Assembly (NCBI RefSeq): GCF_010672525.1 | Contig: NZ_JAAHGH010000040.1 | Span: 1 to 63,756, forward strand | Origin: Okeania sp. SIO2B3 | Lineage (GTDB): Bacteria; Cyanobacteriota; Cyanobacteriia; Cyanobacteriales; Microcoleaceae | DNA length: 63,756 nucleotides | Direction of reading: 5' to 3' | Part shown: piece after piece, positions 1 through 10,045 of the stretch | Layout: the number at the start of each line of letters is the position of its first letter | How positions within the stretch are numbered: the first letter of the stretch is position 1 | Notes under the pieces: generated by a model | Databases searched by the model: none | Told to the model about the DNA's origin: nothing | Seen by the model: the letters and a program-made list of their open reading frames with translations, nothing else | Program-made: the position numbers and the translations under genes

Positions 1-120
1 GCTCCTACCTCCTCTACATTCCCATTTCTCCTGTCTTCCCCTCCTGGGAGGGGTTAGGGGTGGGTTGTCTCCAGTATAGCTGTCTCCTACAAAGAGCAAA
101 AAGACTTTTGAGCGCAAACC

Positions 121-560
121 CTAATTACCTCTGGTTAAAAACGTTACGGAATTGAATATAAGGAAATATTATTTCTTCTCTTGGTCGATGGTCGGCCAGC
201 GAGGAGACCCGCTCTGATCAGAGCCGCTCCGAAGATCGCCATCCTTCGACCGCTTTTTTTCCCTTAAAAGGGGAGGTTTCAAGGCGCGAATTATTTAATT
301 ATTAATTATTCGGTAACATTATTTAATCATGTTTGCTTTTATAGCAACTCCCATACTTCAATGCTTAACTTAGTTCATTAATGGATAATGGATAATTGAT
401 AATTACCTCGGGTTTTAACCGTTACGGAATTGGATATCAGGAGATATTATTTCTTTTCTTGGTCTCATGGATATGGCGCAGGTTTCGGAGCCATCCGGAG
501 ACCGCTTTTTTTCCCCTTAAAAGGGTCGGCTTCAAGGCGCGAATTATTTAATTATTAATA
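121..560. repeat. Two copies of a long dispersed repeat (family D)
   Basis: Positions about 125-310 and 400-560 share an order of blocks: a GTTACGGAATTG block, a TATTATTTCTT block, an ACCGCTTTTTTTCCC block, a purine-rich AAAAGGG block, and a tail of ATTATTTAATTATTAAT. The middle differs by an insertion in the first copy. Related copies or parts occur near 20810-20940, 35325-35385, 42115-42290, 45885-46035, 51285-51340 and 52980-53105. This is a genome-wide repeat, function unknown. Confidence 0.6.
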
Positions 561-568
561 ATTAATAG

Positions 569-703
569 AGTTGTCGCTAAATAGAGGGAAAAAATCGCTC
601 CAACCTAGACAGAGCAATAATTCCAAGGCTTTTTAGCTGCCAATAGCTACAATCCTTATAGAAAAAGGTTTTTGGGGATTTTTGAAGTTATAAAGCGACA
701 AGT
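569..703. mobile_element. MITE-like element inside family D repeat
   Basis: 135 bp bounded by near-perfect 10-bp inverted ends, AGTTGTCGCT at the left and AGCGACAAGT at the right. Both sides are AT-rich family D sequence, as expected for insertion into an existing repeat. No coding capacity. The transposase that would move it is not in the window. Confidence 0.45.
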
Positions 704-977
704 CTAATAATTAATAATTCGGTAACACTTCAGTTATTAAGTAATTAAAAAGAACCGAAGATTTTTTTGCTAATTTGAGCAAAGTTAATGTTAATTATTC
801 TTATGTTTACTTCCCCTCCTGGGAGGTAAGCATTCAGCCGTCAGCCATCAGCTAATAGCTGAATGTTTACCCTGGGAGAGGTTAGAGGTAAGCCCCCTGC
901 AATGCGAAAATGTAGAAAAATTTTTGAGAAATGGTATTACTTCTTTTGGAGGAGATGTCTATTTATTTATCAGGTAA

Positions 978-1067
978 GCATTTCCTGCGGAATGCTCCGC
1001 AAACAGCTATTAGCATTTCCTATGGAATGCTCCGCAAACAGCATTTCCTGCGGAATGCTCCGCAAAC
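978..1067. repeat. Three 27-bp palindromic repeats
   Basis: Three near-identical 27-bp units at 978-1004, 1013-1039 and 1041-1067. Each begins GCATTTCCT and ends CTCCGCAAAC, and contains the near-palindrome GCGGAATGCTCCGC. Short spacers separate them. They could form hairpins; function unknown. Confidence 0.6.
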
Positions 1068-1409
1068 ATATGCATGAATGTAATAACTTACTAAAGTTAG
1101 CTGATGACTTTTTTCTTAATAATTTTTAATTCTCCTTGGAGACTAATTCTTCCTTCCAAAATAATGAGTGAATAGCTGATAGCTGATAGCTGACTGCTGA
1201 ATGCTTACTTTATAAGTATTCAACCGAAGATAATCTTAACAAATAGTTAAGTACCCGTGTTGATTTTTATTGCTTAGTTGCAGAACTTCCTATTTTTTTT
1301 AACATAACATACATTCATTCATTGTATAATCATCCATGAATGAATAAATTTTTGTTGATCCATATTCAACCACAGGCAAAATAGTTATATTAATTTGAAG
1401 AAAAAATCT

Positions 1410-3377
1410 ATGTCTGCTCAAAGTAAATTTTCCTGGCAAGAACGCTTTCAATATAAATTTGACAACTTTATGTCAAGAGGTGGATTTTCTGTATTTCTAG
1501 CATTGGTATCTGCTTTTTTTGGTGCCTTTTTATTAATGACTGTTCTACGTTATATTTCTGAGTGGCTATTCCCAAATACAGATTTAGAAAGCGATTTACT
1601 TTGGGATGTATTTGTTCAACTGATAGGTCTCAGAGACACCGGAGATGAAGCAAATTTCTCCACTAAAACTGTAGGGGTATTAACTATTTTTGTAGGTTTG
1701 GTACTCTTTTCTAGTTTAGTAGCTTTTATTACTCAAGAATTTGAATCGCGACTAACTTTACTGAAAAAAGGTAAAAGTTTAGTAGTAGAAAAAAACCATA
1801 CTTTAATTTTAGGTTTTAATGACAGAATTGTAGATATTATTAGTGAATTAGTAATAGCAAATGAATCTGAATATGATGCAGTAATTGTGATTTTATCAGC
1901 ACAAGATAAAGAAAAAATGGATGATTTTCTCCGCGATAAATTAGGAGATTTAAAAACTACTAGAGTAGTTACTCGTAGTGGAACAGTAACAAATATAAAT
2001 AATCTGAATAAAGTAGGAGTCAAAGTTGCTAGATCGGTAGTTATTTTAAATGATGCTAAAGGTTCAGATTCAAAAGAGTTGAAAAAATTATCTGATTCCA
2101 GAGTTGTCAAAACAATTTTAGCCACTGTAGCAGCTAATGAAGAACAGAAATCATCTTTACCACCAATAGTAGCTGAAATTCACTCAGAACAATATAGAAT
2201 TTTAGCTCAAAGCATTGCTCCTGAAGCTGTAACAACTTTGAATGAAGCTGATATTTTAGGTAGAATTTTAGTCCAAACTTCACGCTCTGTAGGGCTAGCA
2301 ACAGTATACTTAAATGTAGTAGGTTTTGCTGGAAATGAAATTTATTTTTATCGTCCTGAATCTGATTGGCAAAACTTCCACTTTAGTGAATTACAATTTC
2401 ACTTTTATCAAAGTATTCCTTTAGGTGTACAAGATAAAAATGGCAATGTAATTATCAAACCAGATAACAATTACAACTTAATAGATGCTGAATCAATAAT
2501 TATTTTGGCTGAAGATGACTCTCAAATTAAATTTTATCAGGAACCTTCAGTGAAACCTCAAGTTTTAGGTTATGTTGACTTCCGAAAAACTCTTGGAAGA
2601 GAAACAGAAAAACATTTAATTATTGGTTGGAACTCAAAAACTCCAATCTGTCTCCAAGAATATGCTAAATATGTACTTGAAGGTTCAGAAATTAATCTAG
2701 TTACTCACCAATTAACATCAGAAATTGAAGCTAAGTTTGACGAAATTCGCGACGCTTATCCTGAAGTTTTAATGCAAATTTGGCAAATAGATGTAGATGT
2801 TGTTGAGGAACTTAAAACACTCCTACCATATCAATATGACAGCATCTCAATTTTAGCTAGTAAAGGTAAAAACTCTGAAGAAGTAGATGCTAAAACTCTG
2901 ACAATATTATTAGAAATTAGGCAAATATTTTTGCAATATACAGAGCAAACTGGAAACCCAGTTACAACTGAATTAGTAGTAGAATTAGCTGACTCTGAAG
3001 AAACCGATCTGGTAATTAAAGCTGGAGTTCAAGACTTCCTACTGTCTAATCAATTTGTGTCGAAAATTTTAGCCCAGGTATCTCAAGAACCAGGGGTAAT
3101 GTTAGTCTATCGTTATTTATTTTCGGCAGAAGGTAGCGAAATGTATATTAAACCTATAGAGCTTTTCTTCCCTCCTGAAAAACTTGGTAAATTATCTTTT
3201 GCTGACTGTGTATTTGCTGCTCAATCTCGTAATGAAATTTGTATTGGAGTGAAAATAACTTCTCAATCTCAAGATAAAGAAAAGAATTTTGGTATCTATA
3301 TAGCACCAAGTTTGAAAACTGAATTTGACTTAACTATTGAAGATGAACTAATTACAATTGCTGAAGATGAAATTTGA
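1410..3377 (+). CDS. CASTOR/POLLUX-type ion channel with RCK/TrkA-N domains
   Basis: Likely a membrane ion channel of the CASTOR/POLLUX (DMI1) group, which gate cation flux through cytosolic nucleotide-binding regulatory domains. Two hydrophobic segments (about residues 30-52 and 92-112) flank a short pore-like stretch. A long soluble part follows with two Rossmann-like TrkA-N/RCK halves, the first opening at HTLILGFNDR and the second at HLIIGWNSK. I chose the ATG at 1410, which has GAAGAAAA just upstream; a TTG at 1395 would add five residues. No neighbour is close on the same strand, so it is probably monocistronic. The ion it carries cannot be read from the sequence. Confidence 0.8.
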   Translation: MSAQSKFSWQERFQYKFDNFMSRGGFSVFLALVSAFFGAFLLMTVLRYISEWLFPNTDLESDLLWDVFVQLIGLRDTGDEANFSTKTVGVLTIFVGLVLFSSLVAFITQEFESRLTLLKKGKSLVVEKNHTLILGFNDRIVDIISELVIANESEYDAVIVILSAQDKEKMDDFLRDKLGDLKTTRVVTRSGTVTNINNLNKVGVKVARSVVILNDAKGSDSKELKKLSDSRVVKTILATVAANEEQKSSLPPIVAEIHSEQYRILAQSIAPEAVTTLNEADILGRILVQTSRSVGLATVYLNVVGFAGNEIYFYRPESDWQNFHFSELQFHFYQSIPLGVQDKNGNVIIKPDNNYNLIDAESIIILAEDDSQIKFYQEPSVKPQVLGYVDFRKTLGRETEKHLIIGWNSKTPICLQEYAKYVLEGSEINLVTHQLTSEIEAKFDEIRDAYPEVLMQIWQIDVDVVEELKTLLPYQYDSISILASKGKNSEEVDAKTLTILLEIRQIFLQYTEQTGNPVTTELVVELADSEETDLVIKAGVQDFLLSNQFVSKILAQVSQEPGVMLVYRYLFSAEGSEMYIKPIELFFPPEKLGKLSFADCVFAAQSRNEICIGVKITSQSQDKEKNFGIYIAPSLKTEFDLTIEDELITIAEDEI

Positions 3378-4253
3378 AAAGGGGAGATGGGGAAATGGGG
3401 GGATGGGGAGATGGGGAGATGGAGAAATATTTGGTAATGGTTGAAGATGGAATATTTTTTTATACCGAATTAAACCGATTTGAGATAATTTCTATCCACT
3501 AAAAATATTGGTAGTCCTGCATAGTAACTATATAAAGAAAAAAAGAATGCTATGAATAATTTATCAAAATAATTAGGTCGCGCAACCCCGACTTTTAAGG
3601 CGAAATATTTTTGGAGCAAAGCTCAAATTCCCTACTTCCCCTCCCCTCCTGGGAGGGGGAGGGGCGAGGGGTGGGTTAACTTCTGACTTCTGACTTCGTT
3701 AACTAATGTGGCGTGTCGAAGACTATACATAAGTAGGAGTTGCTGAAAAAGTCTTTTAGTAGGGGTAGGAGACAACCCACCCGCGGGCCCCTCTCAGGAG
3801 GGGAATACAGGAGACAGGAGACAGGAGGAACGGGGAATTTAGAGTAGGTAGGAGTAACAATTGTAAGAGTGATTTTTCTGCCCAACTATGCGCCTAAAAT
3901 AGGCTCCTTTTTGAGCATGAAGAGCTGAAAACCAGGCACTTTTTAAAGGCCATAAAAAGGCTAAAGCCTTTATGTGTCAATGCTTTTAGAATTAATCAGC
4001 AAACCCTAAGTAATTATATCATGTTCCCCTTCCAGGGGAGCTGCGCTAACGGATAATCAGTTATCAAAAACTCTCTGTCTTCTAACCTTGCTCTTTCCCT
4101 TCTGCCTTCTGCCCTCAGCTCCCGCTGCCTTCTGTCCACAGATATTATAAGTATTCAACCGAACATGATATTAGACCTTCTGCCTTCTTCCCTCTTGCTT
4201 CTTCCCTGTTAACTATAATAACAAATGTAAAGTTTTACAAATAAAGGCCAAAT
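3378..4253. other. Intergenic region with repeats
   Basis: About 0.9 kb without a gene. It has a GGGGAGATG run just after the channel gene, a family H repeat at about 3561-3703, and a palindromic stretch near 3890-4020 that ends in CAGCAAACCCTAA. The latter recurs near 20935 and 21150 in inverted form. Confidence 0.6.
3561..3703. repeat. Family H dispersed repeat, copy 1
   Basis: About 143 bp running from TTATCAAAATAAT through a CGCAACCCCG block, a CTTTTAAGGCG block, the text-like CCCCTCCTGGGAGGGG palindrome, and ending CTGACTTCGTTAA. Very similar copies lie at 31328-31464 and 36439-36584. Ends are conserved, suggesting a discrete unit. Confidence 0.55.
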
Positions 4254-4931
4254 ATGCAAAATATGAGTTTAGAGCAAATATCTGTCCAACTAGATAGTGA
4301 AAATTCTCGCGATCGCCTCCTTGCCCTGGCCCATCTAAGAGAAGTATCTGCTACTAAGGCAGTACCTTTGATTAAAAAAGTATTGAATGACCCAAATTTA
4401 CCAGTACGCTCCATGGCAGTATTTGCCCTGGGTGTAAAACATACAGAAGAATCCTACCCAATTTTAGTAGAATTGTTAGAAAAAGATGCAGATTATGGCA
4501 TTCGCGCTGATGCTGCGGGGGCGTTAGGTTATCTAGAGGATATTAGAGCTTTTGAACCCTTAGCAAAAGCATTTTATGAAGATACAAGTTGGTTAGTACG
4601 CTTCAGTGCTGCAGTTTCTCTGGGAAACCTAAAAGATCCACGCGCCCATAATTTATTGATAGAAGCTTTAGATAATCAGGAGATGGTGATACAACAAGCA
4701 GCGATCGCCGCTTTAGGAGAAATTGGAGACTTAGAAGCAGTGGAGCATATTCTCAAATTTGCCCTTTCAGAAGATTGGTTAATTCGCCAACGTTTAGCAG
4801 AAGCTTTAGGAAATATGCCTACTCCTAAGAGTATATCTGCCTTGAAATATTTAGAAAAAGATAGCCATTCTCAAGTATCTCAAGCAGCAAGCATATCTCT
4901 GCAACGTTTATCTACAACAGAGAACAGTTAG
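4254..4931 (+). CDS. HEAT-repeat protein (NblB/PBS-lyase-like)
   Basis: 225 residues made almost wholly of about six HEAT/PBS-lyase repeats with the usual pattern of paired helices and conserved Ala-Leu-Gly turns (for example AAGALGYL, AAVSLGNL, AAIAALGEIG). In cyanobacteria such proteins include bilin lyase subunits (CpcE/PecE) and the phycobilisome-degradation protein NblB. The length and the all-repeat architecture fit the NblB-like group, but no phycobilisome gene is nearby, so the exact role stays open. The start ATG at 4254 is followed by a second Met four codons on (4263); either could be used. It stands alone between two repeat-rich spacers. Confidence 0.75.
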   Translation: MQNMSLEQISVQLDSENSRDRLLALAHLREVSATKAVPLIKKVLNDPNLPVRSMAVFALGVKHTEESYPILVELLEKDADYGIRADAAGALGYLEDIRAFEPLAKAFYEDTSWLVRFSAAVSLGNLKDPRAHNLLIEALDNQEMVIQQAAIAALGEIGDLEAVEHILKFALSEDWLIRQRLAEALGNMPTPKSISALKYLEKDSHSQVSQAASISLQRLSTTENS

Positions 4932-5000
4932 CAGATAGTAGACAACAGTGAGAAAAACATTTCTGGCGTTGGTGAAGCGCGTGTATGATATTAATCTTAA

Positions 5001-5285
5001 TTACTGAGGTTTTTCAGACCATAGAGTTCCATCGTTATCGAAGACAGCAATGCGATCTTTTGGTTCAACATAGTCACTGCCTTCAGTGGTGACTTTTTCC
5101 ACAAAATCTACGATCGCTTGTTTGTTGTCAGTCTGATTCCAGGAATTTAAGTAATTTTCACCAGCAGCATGAGCAGGAAGACAACCTAAAGTACCGCCTA
5201 AACAAAAAATTGAGAACAAAACCGAAAGAAAAAATGTGATAGTTTTTCTGTTGATGTTGGGAAAATTAATAATTGATTTACACAC
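5001..5285 (-). pseudogene. 5' fragment of a secreted HAD-family phosphatase
   Basis: This 94-residue frame matches the first 90 residues of the intact gene at 11239-12255. It keeps the signal peptide ending PAHAAG, the LNSW block and the catalytic DNDGT motif, then stops right after WSEKP. All other HAD motifs are missing, so it cannot be an active enzyme. The upstream flank (5286-5420) also resembles the flank of the intact copy, including a hairpin. It lies downstream of the 920-residue sulfatase, just as the intact copy lies downstream of the 604-residue sulfatase. This is a decayed duplicate of a sulfatase-HAD unit. Confidence 0.8.
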
Positions 5286-5332
5286 TTTTAAAGTAGCTCT
5301 TAAAGTAGATCAAATTATTGTTGAGAGAAAGA

Positions 5333-5373
5333 AGAGGATTTATTTTCAACAATCTTCTTGGAAACAGTCCTCT
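5333..5373 (-). promoter_or_regulatory. Hairpin between sulfatase and HAD fragment
   Basis: Arms AGAGGA (5333-5338) and TCCTCT (5368-5373) could pair. A longer version of the same hairpin lies at the equivalent place before the intact HAD gene (12293-12336). It could be an intercistronic terminator or an mRNA-stability element. Confidence 0.35.
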
Positions 5374-5565
5374 CAAATTATGCTGGCGCATACACTGTAG
5401 TGTCGTCGCGATCGCTAATCAATATAGTCTTGGGATAGGCTATGGAGTGTCAATATCTCAACACCCCACAGCTTTGCATAAAGGGAAAAAAGGAAAGTTA
5501 GCGTGCAATATAGAATCAAGGATGTGCTTCATTCTATCTTAGATTTGCATCATCTAGTCCTAGAA

Positions 5566-8328
5566 TTATTTTTCCAGCCTTTCAACGATCTCCTGAATAA
5601 TGCGATCGGTTAGCTCTCCATGACTCAGCTTATCCTCAGATTTTGTTTGCTCTGAAGACGTAAATTCCTCCTCATATGGAGCGATCTCCAATCCACCACA
5701 GTATTGAGCGGACGCGAGTGCATATTCGTATTTAGATGGATCGATATTAATCGTCACATTTTTAATCTCACCGCCTGTAAACTCGAACGGTGGTTCATAG
5801 TGCTTGCTCACCGGAAACCGCATATCCATTCCTACATCTTGGCTATCCATCATAAAGTTACCGTCAAGGATTGCGGGAATATCACCGGAAGCCACCTGCT
5901 TACCATTGACACAGAGATCGCCACTACCAGTAGGCTTGAGGTTTATTTTGGATTGAATGGGTCCCTCATCGTCGAACTTAAAGGAAAATGAAACCTGATT
6001 CAGACCATTCTTTAGTTTTTCTTTGGAACGGATCTTGGTTCGCTTCCTATTGAGATACTTGTACTCGAAGACCAACTTCTGGTTTTTGTTAACATAGAGG
6101 CTATAGCCTCCAGTATCTCCTCCTCCACTGGCTAAGATAACCCCTTTAACCTGGCGCGGTTCAGTAATATTCAGGTCTGCAGTAATGATATAGCCATTGT
6201 TTTCGGCAATGTTGGGAGCAATATCTCCAGGCAGAAAGACTGCCCCAGGATAAAACGTGAATTTGGTACGATCTTCCCAAACAGTCGGGCGATCGAGATT
6301 GACGCGTCCGCCAAAGCGATCGTCAATAGGATACACATCGTATTTTTCAGCTTCGCGATCAAACAGCGCCTTCATTTCCTGTAATTTTTCTGGGAAGGCT
6401 GCCGCTAAATTATTATTCTGACTAAAGTCTTTATCCAGATTGAACAGTTCCCACTCATCCTCTAGCTCTGGATTTTCTTTCAGGGTACTCTTTGCAAAAA
6501 TATCCCAGGGTAGCTGCCCATGGAACGACGATGCCATCCAACCATCGTGGTAAATGCCGCGATTGGCAAACATCTCGAAATACTGAGTATCCCGAAGTGG
6601 GATTGCATCTGCTCCATCAGAACCGAAGGTGTTGACAAAGCTAGCCCCTTCTATTGGCTTTTGCTCAATGCCATTGACATACTCGGGAGGCTCAATACCA
6701 ACTATATCCAAAATTGTTGGGGCAACATCAATAACATGGAGAAACTGATCCCGTAGATTCGCTATCCGAGCTTCCTTAACCGAGCGATCGTCTTTGGAGT
6801 TGGACATCTGGACTTTAATATGCTTAGGCCAAGAAACCACCATTGGATTCCGAGTGCCACCAAAGTAAGAGGCTATCTGTTTGGTCCAGCGGAAGGGAGC
6901 ATCTAGAGCCCAAGCCCAACCCACTGCATAGTGAGGAGTTGTTCCGGGATTACCCCATTCATCTTTACAGGCCAGGTTCTCGTCCGTGGTGAAGTCAAGG
7001 CCAACATAGGTCGCGCTCATATTACAGCCACCGATTAAGCCACCTTCGGCACTGGCTCCATTATCACCAACAATGTAGATAACTAGGGTATTCTCTTTTT
7101 CACCCAAGTCATCTATGGCCTCAAGCACTCGGCCAACTTGTTCATCTGTGTATTCCAGAAAGCCTGCATAGGTTTGCATTTGCTTGGTCATCAATTCCCT
7201 ATATTCATGGTTAACTCGGATTCCTTGATGGAGTGCATGAAGTGGATGATCTGGATCATCGGTAAATTTAGGGCTTCTCCAGGCTGGAATCTCCTCGGGT
7301 CGAGCCGTACATTCGGTATCTTCAGGGATGATTCCCATATCTTTCTGATTCGTACAAATTTCATCATGTAGCTTGTCCCAGCCTTCTGCAAACATCCCTC
7401 TGTGCTTTACTCCTGCTGCAATAGCATGTTCTCCCCCGGCTTCGTACTTCTGGGTATAAGAAGGAGGGGGCTGGTGGGGAGCATGGGTAGCTCCTGGAGC
7501 AAAATAGAGAAAGAAAGGGGTTTCTGGAGACAAGGAGTGGTTATAGTTCACCCAGTTAATGGCCTTATCCGCTAGATCGCGGGTGAGGTTGTAGCTATTG
7601 TCAAGGTCATTTTTGTCAGGGTAGGAAGGCTGATTTATGGGATTGCGGTTTTCATAAAGAGCGGGATACCATTGGTCAGTCTCCCCACCGCCACCGAGGA
7701 AGCCGTAGAAGTAGTCAAAGCCAAGGTCATTAGGCCAGCGGGTGAATGGACCCGCGTTACTGCTTTGCTCGGCAGGTAAGTTGTGGTTTTTGCCTAACCA
7801 AGCTGTATTATAGCCGTGGTCTTGCAAAATTTTAGCAACAGTAGCAGTGCTCTGGGGGATGAGTCCGGTATAACCGGGGAACCCAGTTGACACATCTGTA
7901 ATAGCCCCAGTAGCAGCAGAGTGATGGTTGCGACCCGTTAACAAGCCGGCGCGGGTAGGAGAACACAAGGCCGTGGTATGGAAGCGGTTGTAGCTTAAGC
8001 CATGTTCTGCCAGCTCGTTGAGGGTGGGGGTATGGACTGGGCCACCAAAGGTTTCCGAGGCACCAAAACCCACGTCATCCAACATTATCAGCACAACGTT
8101 AGGTGCACCTATAGGGAGGGCAGTAGGCGAGCTGAGAATTTCTGGATCTGGCTCTGAGTTGACGTAGGTTTTGTTAATTTTGTCGATGTAGCCTTGAAAA
8201 TCAGGTTCTTCAAGGGGCAGGTCTTGGGCCATCCCAGGGGGGACAGCCGTACCTAGCAGGAGAGAGAGTGCGATGGTAAACACCACAACCAACCTCCCAA
8301 TACGGATCAAAGTATGGTTGAAAAACAT
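5566..8328 (-). CDS. Secreted arylsulfatase, 920 residues
   Basis: A formylglycine-dependent sulfatase that hydrolyses sulfate esters outside the cytoplasm. An N-terminal hydrophobic signal peptide ends near residue 34. The sulfatase core starts with the metal-binding pair DD at about 84-85 (IMLDDVGFG). It carries the maturation signature CSPTR with Cys122, the residue converted to formylglycine, followed by GLLTGR. The C-terminal 250 residues form a beta-rich extension seen in large arylsulfatases. It is the first gene of a unit with the HAD fragment downstream, and a divergent AraC gene starts at 8805. The maturase is encoded at 10046-11047. The natural substrate is not apparent. Confidence 0.92.
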   Translation of the reverse strand: MFFNHTLIRIGRLVVVFTIALSLLLGTAVPPGMAQDLPLEEPDFQGYIDKINKTYVNSEPDPEILSSPTALPIGAPNVVLIMLDDVGFGASETFGGPVHTPTLNELAEHGLSYNRFHTTALCSPTRAGLLTGRNHHSAATGAITDVSTGFPGYTGLIPQSTATVAKILQDHGYNTAWLGKNHNLPAEQSSNAGPFTRWPNDLGFDYFYGFLGGGGETDQWYPALYENRNPINQPSYPDKNDLDNSYNLTRDLADKAINWVNYNHSLSPETPFFLYFAPGATHAPHQPPPSYTQKYEAGGEHAIAAGVKHRGMFAEGWDKLHDEICTNQKDMGIIPEDTECTARPEEIPAWRSPKFTDDPDHPLHALHQGIRVNHEYRELMTKQMQTYAGFLEYTDEQVGRVLEAIDDLGEKENTLVIYIVGDNGASAEGGLIGGCNMSATYVGLDFTTDENLACKDEWGNPGTTPHYAVGWAWALDAPFRWTKQIASYFGGTRNPMVVSWPKHIKVQMSNSKDDRSVKEARIANLRDQFLHVIDVAPTILDIVGIEPPEYVNGIEQKPIEGASFVNTFGSDGADAIPLRDTQYFEMFANRGIYHDGWMASSFHGQLPWDIFAKSTLKENPELEDEWELFNLDKDFSQNNNLAAAFPEKLQEMKALFDREAEKYDVYPIDDRFGGRVNLDRPTVWEDRTKFTFYPGAVFLPGDIAPNIAENNGYIITADLNITEPRQVKGVILASGGGDTGGYSLYVNKNQKLVFEYKYLNRKRTKIRSKEKLKNGLNQVSFSFKFDDEGPIQSKINLKPTGSGDLCVNGKQVASGDIPAILDGNFMMDSQDVGMDMRFPVSKHYEPPFEFTGGEIKNVTINIDPSKYEYALASAQYCGGLEIAPYEEEFTSSEQTKSEDKLSHGELTDRIIQEIVERLEK

Positions 8329-8804
8329 TAATTTACTTAAAAAAAGGGTTAACAGAACTCAGACCACATTCCAAAGCGGAATTGGGGTGAGTTATGAGTA
8401 CATCATTTGGATTTGAGCAAAAATCAGGCCCACTATAACGGCGTAGTTAGTAAAGCAAATTACCCTGATTCATTCAATCCCAATGAAGAAAATAGGTTGT
8501 CCGGCGTAAGTCCTAAAAAAGTTAAATTTTAGCTGGAATCTTTGGGACACAACGCCAATATAAACGATACAATTCTTCAAACCGATCTAAAAAACGCAAG
8601 TTTTTTTTCTTAACAAAAGTTAACCTTGATGGTAGCTTAAGCCTATGATTTTCTAAGTTAGTTTGAATGTCGCAATATGTTTGAGTTTGAACAAAAATCA
8701 GAGTTGTTTTTAGAACAAAAAAACTTAACTTTTAGACATACTCATTTTCTGGATTTATCAGAATTTAGAAGTATAGTTTTCTAAGTTAGTTTGAATATCG
8801 CAAT
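8329..8804. promoter_or_regulatory. Divergent control region with 128-bp tandem duplication
   Basis: Space between the sulfatase and its AraC-type regulator, so it should hold both promoters. From 8649 to 8772 a 124-bp block is repeated at 8777-8900 with a period of 128 bp. The block carries the presumed leader and the first 32 codons of the regulator gene. The first copy encodes only a 35-residue truncated peptide. Confidence 0.6.
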
Positions 8805-8900
8805 ATGTTTGAATTTGAACAAAAATCAGAGTTGCTTTTAGAACAAAAAAACCTAACTTTTAGACATACTCATTTTCTGGATTTATCAGAACTTAGAAGT
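8649..8900. repeat. 128-bp tandem duplication over the AraC gene start
   Basis: Copy 1 is 8649-8772 and copy 2 is 8777-8900, differing at only a few bases. Copy 2 contains the real start of the regulator gene. The period is not a multiple of three, so the copies are in different frames. Confidence 0.9.
8677..8784 (+). pseudogene. Duplicated, truncated start of the AraC gene (35 codons)
   Basis: ATG at 8677 opens a frame whose first 32 codons nearly match the start of the gene at 8805 (MFEFEQKSEL). It then ends at a TAA (8782-8784) inside the leader of the second copy. It arises directly from the 128-bp duplication. If translated it would act as a short upstream reading frame 20 bp before the regulator's start codon. 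Confidence 0.6.
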
Positions 8901-9818
8901 TTTGAGAAAACCTTTACTGGTGAAATATTCCACTTAGGAGATCGAAGTTTTGAGTGCTATGTATCGGAGGTTTTAACTGATAATATAAAATTAGGTTTAT
9001 TCCAGCAAAATTCTCAGTTTTTATATAGGGGAGTTTGCCTAAATCGCTTTACTTTTGCTTTTTCTGCTTTTCATTACGGTAATTTATTCTCCCATAAATA
9101 CAAGACAGATAGAAACATGATTACCATTGTTTATCCAGAACAAAAAATAGCTGATTTACGACAGAAATTCCACGGTAATTATTTCCTCTTTTTTCAGGAT
9201 AAATTTTTCAATAATATCTGTGAAACATTAGAATTATTTGAATTTCAAAAACAACTGAATCAACAAAGTATTCCCCCAGTCATCAAAGCTGATCGCCAAA
9301 AGATTAACTATATACGGCGATTGTGTTATCAACTTTATCAATTATTATTTCAAATCAATGCTCAACCCTATTCTTCTGTTAACCCCTTATTCATTAACCA
9401 TTACCTTAAACAAAAATTAGAAGAAGAAATAGCTCAGACTCTGATAGTTGCGGTCGCAGAAGCAACAGAAATTAGACTGAAAAAACCACAAATAAACCGA
9501 AGTCGTATTTTAAAAAAAGCGGAAGACTTTTACCTTAGTAATCTCAAATCATATATTACAACTCAGGATATATGTGAGGAATTAAAAATTAGTCAAAGAA
9601 CCTTAGAATATATCTTTAAAGACTATTATCAAATGTCACCCCAAAAATATTTTAAACATCTACGTCTTCATGCTCTGCATGAAGAACTTCAACAAAAAGA
9701 TAAACAGGATAATCTCAGAGAAATTACTCAGGAATTTGGCTTTTATCATCGAGGACAATTAGCAAAGGATTATTATAAGCTATTTGGTGAGGTTCCTTCA
9801 AAAACCTTCAGAAAATAA
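8805..9818 (+). CDS. AraC-family transcriptional regulator
   Basis: 337 residues. The last 100 form an AraC-type double helix-turn-helix: a first helix set around LKSYITTQDICEEL, the LKISQRTLEYIFKDYYQMSP segment, and the closing GFYHRGQLAKDYYKLFGEVPS, which is the typical AraC signature. The N-terminal 200 residues are a variable effector domain with no recognisable sugar-binding motif. It is divergent from the 920-residue sulfatase gene, which suggests it controls that gene. It is similar in build to the second AraC-type gene at 14453, which stands in the same position relative to the other sulfatase. Confidence 0.85.
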   Translation: MFEFEQKSELLLEQKNLTFRHTHFLDLSELRSFEKTFTGEIFHLGDRSFECYVSEVLTDNIKLGLFQQNSQFLYRGVCLNRFTFAFSAFHYGNLFSHKYKTDRNMITIVYPEQKIADLRQKFHGNYFLFFQDKFFNNICETLELFEFQKQLNQQSIPPVIKADRQKINYIRRLCYQLYQLLFQINAQPYSSVNPLFINHYLKQKLEEEIAQTLIVAVAEATEIRLKKPQINRSRILKKAEDFYLSNLKSYITTQDICEELKISQRTLEYIFKDYYQMSPQKYFKHLRLHALHEELQQKDKQDNLREITQEFGFYHRGQLAKDYYKLFGEVPSKTFRK

Positions 9819-10045
9819 CTATAGCTCTTTGCTGTGCATTACCTACCCTACTGGCGTGACACACCTTAAATGGTGCATTAGATGGGGGGATGGGGATATC
9901 AAGACACCTAGAAACAAAAATCTATTGCACAGTTTTAGCTGTGTCAGTCCACTACGGATTAAAATTTAGAACAGACTAGAAGCAATGATAGCACAGATTA
10001 GCGCCCTCTAATGCACCCTAAGAGACTACGGTTTGTATCTGTTAG

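Larger units (their letters stand above)
1..1394. other. Intergenic region rich in repeats, no gene seen
   Basis: About 1.4 kb with no convincing coding sequence. It holds two copies of a long repeat, a MITE-like element, a three-unit palindromic repeat and a short TAGCTGA heptamer run near 1173. The one longer open frame (863-1129) is built from the palindromic repeats and has no protein-like composition. Confidence 0.7.

Noticed and set aside
863-1129. 88-codon frame at the window start
   Set aside because: It is formed by the GCATTTCCT palindromic repeats; no ribosome site or protein-like composition.
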